From NCBI GenBank assembly GCA_002327885.1, contig DCUS01000056.1, forward strand, positions 19,871 through 29,469: a DNA stretch of 9,599 nt, read 5' to 3'. Both the position numbers and the translations under genes were made by a program. This DNA is from Syntrophaceae bacterium UBA2208 (GTDB lineage Bacteria > Desulfobacterota > BSN033 > UBA1163). How positions within the stretch are numbered: position 1 is the stretch's first letter; every line of letters begins with the position of its first letter. Shown in pieces: positions 5,878-9,599 of the stretch. Under the pieces are notes generated by a model that was not told the DNA's origin, searched no databases, and was given only the letters and a program-made list of their open reading frames with translations.

Positions 5878-7071
5878 ATGGATTCTCAGACTTTGATGAT
5901 GTTATCGGAAAAATATTTGGCCAATACCTATGCCCGCTACCCTGTTCTTTTGGTCAAAGGGAAAGGGACCCGGGTTTGGGATTTGGAAGGAGAGGAATAC
6001 CTTGATTTTGTCTCAGGGCTGGCGGTTTGTAATTTAGGACACTGCCATCCGAAAGTCGTTCGTGCAATTCAAGATCAAGCGGAGAAGCTGATCCATGTTT
6101 CGAACTTCTATTATATTGAGCCGCAGATCCAACTTGCCTCTCTTCTCTGCAAGCACTCTTTTGCTGATAAAGTTTTCTTCTGCAACAGCGGGGCCGAGGC
6201 CAATGAAGGGGCGATCAAATTGGCCCGGAAATATGCAAAAGAGAAGTCAGGAGGCAATCGATACGAAATTATCACGATGGAACAGTCCTTTCACGGCAGA
6301 ACCCTGGCCACCCTGACCGCCACCGCTCAGGAAAAGTTCCACAAGGGTTATGAGCCGCTGATGCCCGGATTCAAATACGTTCCCTTTAATGATATCCAGG
6401 CGGTAAGGAATGCCATTGATCCGAAAACATGCGCCGTGATGTTGGAGCCCATCCAGGGAGAAGGCGGGGTGAACTGTCCATCCGAAGGTTATTTGAAAGC
6501 CCTTCGGGAGATCTGTGACGAGAAGAAGCTCCTTCTCATCTTTGATGAAATTCAGGTCGGAATGGGTCGGACCGGAAAACTCTTTGCCTATGAACATGAT
6601 GGGATTGAACCTGATCTGCTTACCCTTGCCAAATCACTGGCAGGGGGGGTTCCCATCGGGGCTTTATTGACGAAAAAAGAGATTGCGGACAGTTTCAGAC
6701 CGGGAGATCATGCCTCCACTTTTGGCGGGAATCCTTTGGCCACTGCAGCAGGCGTGGCTGCCTTCACCACCCTATTAGAAGAAGGGATGCTGGAAAATTG
6801 CCAAAAGATGGGAGATTATTTCCTCTCCCAGCTTGAGGCGATCCAGAAAAAGTTTCCCTTCGCTAAAGAGGTTCGGGGAAAGGGTTTAATCCTCGGCATC
6901 GAGTTAAACATAGACGGGAGTTCTATTGTTAAGGAGATGTTAAGGAAGAAAATTCTCATCAATTGCACCATGGGGAAGGTCCTTCGATTTCTCCCCGCCC
7001 TGATTGTGACCCGGGAGGAGATTGACCGGGTGATCAAAGCTCTGGAAGAAGTCTTTAGAGGGATAACTTAA
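5878..7071 (+). CDS. argD: Acetylornithine aminotransferase
   Basis: A PLP-dependent class III aminotransferase of 397 residues that converts N-acetylglutamate semialdehyde and glutamate to N2-acetylornithine; some homologues also serve lysine synthesis. Visible: the N-terminal region VWDLEGEEYLDFVSGLAV (33-50), GHCHPKV, the PLP phosphate-binding NSGAEANEGAIKLAR (103-117), SFHGRT (137-142), EPIQGEGG (190-197), FDEIQVGMGRTG with Asp223 (222-233), the Schiff-base Lys252 in TLAKSLAGGVPIGA (249-262) and STFGGNPLA (280-288). The length is standard and no key residue is missing. AAGGGG lies 7 bases before the ATG. It follows argB after an 89-base gap filled by a repeat, and the frame closes just as the next repeat begins. 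Succinyl- or acetyl-lysine-pathway activity cannot be excluded, but adjacency to argB supports arginine synthesis. Confidence 0.95.
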   Translation: MDSQTLMMLSEKYLANTYARYPVLLVKGKGTRVWDLEGEEYLDFVSGLAVCNLGHCHPKVVRAIQDQAEKLIHVSNFYYIEPQIQLASLLCKHSFADKVFFCNSGAEANEGAIKLARKYAKEKSGGNRYEIITMEQSFHGRTLATLTATAQEKFHKGYEPLMPGFKYVPFNDIQAVRNAIDPKTCAVMLEPIQGEGGVNCPSEGYLKALREICDEKKLLLIFDEIQVGMGRTGKLFAYEHDGIEPDLLTLAKSLAGGVPIGALLTKKEIADSFRPGDHASTFGGNPLATAAGVAAFTTLLEEGMLENCQKMGDYFLSQLEAIQKKFPFAKEVRGKGLILGIELNIDGSSIVKEMLRKKILINCTMGKVLRFLPALIVTREEIDRVIKALEEVFRGIT

Positions 7072-7120
7072 TTGCGGATTTCGGGACTCGGATTTCGGAT
7101 TTAAACCCGCAATCTGAAAT
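7071..7120. repeat. Fold-back period-7 repeat in the argD/argG gap
   Basis: From 7076 the 7-base units read GGATTTC, GGGACTC, GGATTTC, GGATTTA, then AACCCGC and AATCTGA, which are reverse-complement forms of the same kind. The orientation switch is at TTTAAA (7100-7105). Two exclusive hairpins are possible: ATTTCGGATT (7092-7101) with AATCTGAAAT (7111-7120), ten pairs including one G-T; or ATTGCGG (7071-7077) with CCGCAAT (7107-7113), seven perfect pairs. The element begins at the last base of the argD stop codon. No T-run follows, so a terminator is unlikely. Confidence 0.7.
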
Positions 7121-7139
7121 AAAAGACGAAGGGGGTATT

Positions 7140-8342
7140 ATGAAAGGTGAAGTGAAAAAGGTTGTCCTGGCTTACTCTGGAGGTTTGGATACCTCTGTGA
7201 TTGTAAAATGGTTAAAGAATGAATTTGGATGCGAGGTCATCGCATTTACCGCTGATGTGGGGCAAGCCGAAGAGCTGGATCACTTAGAAGAAAAGGCCAT
7301 TGCCACGGGTGCGAGCAAGGTTTACATTGAGGACCTCAGAGAGGAGTTTGTTCGCGATTATGTCTTCACGGCGATCAAAGCCAATGCCATCTATGAGGGG
7401 ACATATCTTCTCGGAACTTCCATCGCTCGGCCCTTAATTGCCAAGAGGCAGGTGGAAATAGCACAGTTAGAGGGAGCGGATGCAGTGGCTCACGGGTCCA
7501 CAGGGAAAGGGAATGATCAAGTCCGATTTGAATTAACTTATTATGCCCTGAACCCTTATATTCGCGTGATCTCTCCATGGAGGGAGTGGCAATTTAAGTC
7601 GAGAGAAGATTTAATTGCTTATGCCCAGCAAAACGGGATTCCCATCCCGGTGACCAAAGCAAAACCTTATTCCTCGGACCGAAATCTCCTTCACATCAGC
7701 TTTGAAGGAGGAATCCTGGAAGATCCCTGGTCCGCGCCCCCCGAGGATATGTTTATTCTTTCGGTCTCTCCGGAAAAGGCGCCTGACCGTCCCACCGTTT
7801 TGGAAATCGATTTTGAGGATGGGGTTGCAAAGCGGATTGATGGAAAGGGCCTTTCCCCGGCAGCCCTATTGTCCAAGCTGAATGAATTAGGAGGTCAAAA
7901 TGGAATCGGGCGGGTGGACATGGTGGAGAATCGTTATGTCGGAATGAAATCGAGAGGAGTTTATGAAACCCCAGGGGGAACCATCCTCCATATTGCCCAT
8001 CGAGCTATCGAATCGATCACGATGGACAGAGAGGTGATGCATTTCAGCGATAGCCTGGTCCCGAAGATATCGGAGTTGATCTACTATGGCTACTGGTTTT
8101 CGCCGGAGATGGAAATTTTGAAGAAAACAATTGATGAGATGCAGAAAGAGGTGAACGGGACCGTTCGATTAAAACTTTACAAAGGGAACTGCACGGTGAT
8201 CGGCCGTCAGTCTGAAAAATCTCTTTACCATGATGCCTTTGCCACCTTTGAGAAAGATACGGTCTACAATCAGAAGGATGCGGAGGGGTTCATTCGGCTC
8301 AATGCTCTGAGACTCCGAATCCGAAAGATGATGAGAGGGTAA
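7140..8342 (+). CDS. argG: Argininosuccinate synthase
   Basis: Joins citrulline and aspartate with ATP to give argininosuccinate, the penultimate step of arginine synthesis, in the cytoplasm. Its 400 residues are the usual length. The PP-loop AYSGGLDTS (11-19) binds ATP pyrophosphate; YLLGTSIARPLIA (89-101) and HGSTGKGNDQVRF (118-130) form the citrulline/aspartate site. SPWREW, PYSSDRNLLH and the C-terminal ENRYVGMKSRGVYETPGG complete the family pattern. No key residue is missing. AAGGGGG ends 4 bases before the ATG, a rather short spacing. It follows argD directly, although in many relatives argF sits between argD and argG and argH follows; neither is present here. Confidence 0.96.
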   Translation: MKGEVKKVVLAYSGGLDTSVIVKWLKNEFGCEVIAFTADVGQAEELDHLEEKAIATGASKVYIEDLREEFVRDYVFTAIKANAIYEGTYLLGTSIARPLIAKRQVEIAQLEGADAVAHGSTGKGNDQVRFELTYYALNPYIRVISPWREWQFKSREDLIAYAQQNGIPIPVTKAKPYSSDRNLLHISFEGGILEDPWSAPPEDMFILSVSPEKAPDRPTVLEIDFEDGVAKRIDGKGLSPAALLSKLNELGGQNGIGRVDMVENRYVGMKSRGVYETPGGTILHIAHRAIESITMDREVMHFSDSLVPKISELIYYGYWFSPEMEILKKTIDEMQKEVNGTVRLKLYKGNCTVIGRQSEKSLYHDAFATFEKDTVYNQKDAEGFIRLNALRLRIRKMMRG

Positions 8343-8398
8343 TCAATTTAAAGTTAAAAGTTATGAGTTATGAATTAACGACTCAATGAGGGAATGAC
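8343..8398. repeat. Period-7 tandem repeat with weak fold-back in the argG/leuS gap
   Basis: Immediately after the argG stop come 7-base units: TCAATTT (a weak match), then AAAGTTA, AAAGTTA, TGAGTTA and TGAATTA (8350-8377). The phase is then shifted: CGACTCAATGAGG and GAATGAC carry reverse-complement-like ACTCA. TGAGT (8364-8368) can pair with ACTCA (8381-8385) around a TTAA-containing centre. The right arm is more decayed than in the other two gaps. No promoter with good boxes is seen in it. Confidence 0.6.
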
Positions 8399-8424
8399 TA
8401 ATCACTGCTTTGGAGAGGCTTTTC

Positions 8425-9599
8425 ATGAATCAGCGTTATCGACCTAAAGAAATTGAAGAGAAGTGGCAGAAGATCTGGGAGAATCGGAAACTTTTTAACG
8501 TGACAGAGGACGCGAAGAAAGAGAAATATTATCTTCTTGAAATGTTCCCTTATCCATCGGGGAAAATCCATATGGGACATGTGCGGAATTACTCCATTGG
8601 AGATGTGGTCGCCCGGTATAAGAAAATGAAAGGGTTTAACGTCCTTCACCCGATGGCCTGGGATGCCTTCGGCATGCCTGCGGAAAATGCGGCCATTGAA
8701 CACGGGGTCCACCCTGCCAAATGGACTTATGAAAACATTGATTACATGAAAAATCAATTGAAGCGGATGGGTTTCAGCTATGACTGGGACAGGGAATTTG
8801 CCACATGCGATGTGTCCTATTACAAATGGGAACAACTTTTCTTCTTAAGAATGTATGAAAGGGGGTTGGCCTATAAGCGGAAATCCTCTGTCAACTGGTG
8901 CGAGATCTGCAAAACCGTTTTAGCGAATGAGCAGGTGATGAACGACGGGACATGCTGGCGGGGCCATGCCGATGACCCCGGGGTGACCCAGAAAGAACTG
9001 GACCAATGGTTTTTTAAAATTACAGCCTATGCGGAAGAACTGCTGGAGTGGTGTGAAAAACTTCCCGGATGGCCCGAGCGGGTTCTCACCATGCAACGCA
9101 ATTGGATTGGAAAGTCCATCGGCGCCGAAATTCATTTTCCCATGGAAAATTCCGCCGAGGCCATTAAGGTTTTCACGACGCGGCAGGATACGGTCTTCGG
9201 GGCGACATTTATGAGCCTGGCGCCCGAGCATCCCCTTGCAATCATTCTATCGAAAGGAACTCCTCAAGAACAACCCGTTCAGGAATTTGTTGAAAGGATG
9301 AAACGCCAGGATAAAATAAACAGGACTGCCGAAACAGCGGAAAAAGAGGGGGTTTTCACCGGTGCCTACTGCCAGAATCCAATGACAGGGGCCAGAATGC
9401 CCATCTTCGTTGCCAATTTTGTTTTGATGGAATATGGAACAGGGGCAGTGATGGCTGTGCCTACTCATGACCAGAGGGACTTTGAATTTGCGAAAAAATT
9501 TGGGCTTCCTTTAATCGTGGTCGTCCAACCGGAGGATCGAATATTAGATGCGGACACCATGACAGAAGCTTATGAAGGGGAGGGTTCTCTGGTCAATTC
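8425..9599 (+). CDS. leuS: Leucyl-tRNA synthetase, N-terminal part (3' truncated by window)
   Basis: A class I aminoacyl-tRNA synthetase that attaches leucine to tRNA-Leu and edits mischarged products. The first 391 residues are visible and the frame is open to the window end; the KMSKS loop, anticodon-binding and C-terminal domains are missing. Seen: YPSGKIHMGHVRNY (43-56) with the HIGH-type signature HMGH (49-52), HPMAWDAFGMPAENAA (75-90), a zinc-binding insertion with CEIC (159-162) and CWRGH (177-181), TMQRNWIGKS (222-231), and the editing (CP1) domain from about 232 with TTRQDTVFGAT (251-261) and YGTGAVMAVPTHDQRDFEFA (337-356). The zinc site has Cys-x2-Cys and then Cys-x3-His in place of the common second Cys-x2-Cys. 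GGAGAGG lies 6 bases before the ATG. It is last in the row after argG, 82 bases away. Confidence 0.96.
   Translation, partial: MNQRYRPKEIEEKWQKIWENRKLFNVTEDAKKEKYYLLEMFPYPSGKIHMGHVRNYSIGDVVARYKKMKGFNVLHPMAWDAFGMPAENAAIEHGVHPAKWTYENIDYMKNQLKRMGFSYDWDREFATCDVSYYKWEQLFFLRMYERGLAYKRKSSVNWCEICKTVLANEQVMNDGTCWRGHADDPGVTQKELDQWFFKITAYAEELLEWCEKLPGWPERVLTMQRNWIGKSIGAEIHFPMENSAEAIKVFTTRQDTVFGATFMSLAPEHPLAIILSKGTPQEQPVQEFVERMKRQDKINRTAETAEKEGVFTGAYCQNPMTGARMPIFVANFVLMEYGTGAVMAVPTHDQRDFEFAKKFGLPLIVVVQPEDRILDADTMTEAYEGEGSLVN

Overview
The window reads as ordinary chromosome of a Gram-negative bacterium with roughly half G+C. It has lipopolysaccharide heptose genes, an HslVU protease, a XerC recombinase and arginine genes. 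The xerC-hslV-hslU-argB-argD order, the stand-alone heptose kinase and the protein style suggest a Desulfobacterota (deltaproteobacterial) or similar lineage, possibly uncultivated. That placement is inference; no rRNA or other phylogenetic marker is present.

Layout. (1) Bases 1-1418, + strand: the 3' end of a nucleotide-sugar epimerase and a complete heptose-7-phosphate kinase, 13 bases apart, forming the tail of a surface-polysaccharide operon. (2) Bases 1419-1594: a structured non-coding stretch with an intrinsic terminator that has T-runs on both sides and so can serve both converging genes. (3) Bases 1595-1807, - strand: a 70-residue dodecin with its own strong sigma70-type promoter and a textbook ribosome binding site. 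(4) Bases 1808-1992: an AT-rich divergent promoter region. (5) Bases 1993-9599, + strand: xerC, hslV, hslU, argB, argD, argG and leuS, the last cut by the window end. hslV and hslU overlap by four bases. The first four genes are tightly packed; the last three gaps are 68-89 bases.

How the genes work together. HslV and HslU form one ATP-dependent protease. ArgB and ArgD catalyse consecutive steps of ornithine synthesis and ArgG a later step from citrulline; argF and argH, often neighbours of these genes, are not here. LeuS charges tRNA-Leu. The kinase supplies activated heptose for the lipopolysaccharide inner core.

Most unusual observation. Each of the three gaps argB/argD, argD/argG and argG/leuS carries a fold-back element built of degenerate short units (period 8, 7 and 7). 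The units run in one orientation, then switch to their reverse complement around an AT-rich TTAA-type centre. Unit sequences differ completely between gaps, but the architecture is the same, and each element begins at or inside the stop-codon region of the upstream gene. This looks like one generative process rather than copies of one mobile element. Everything else is conventional, apart from a dodecin lacking the usual flavin-stacking tryptophan.
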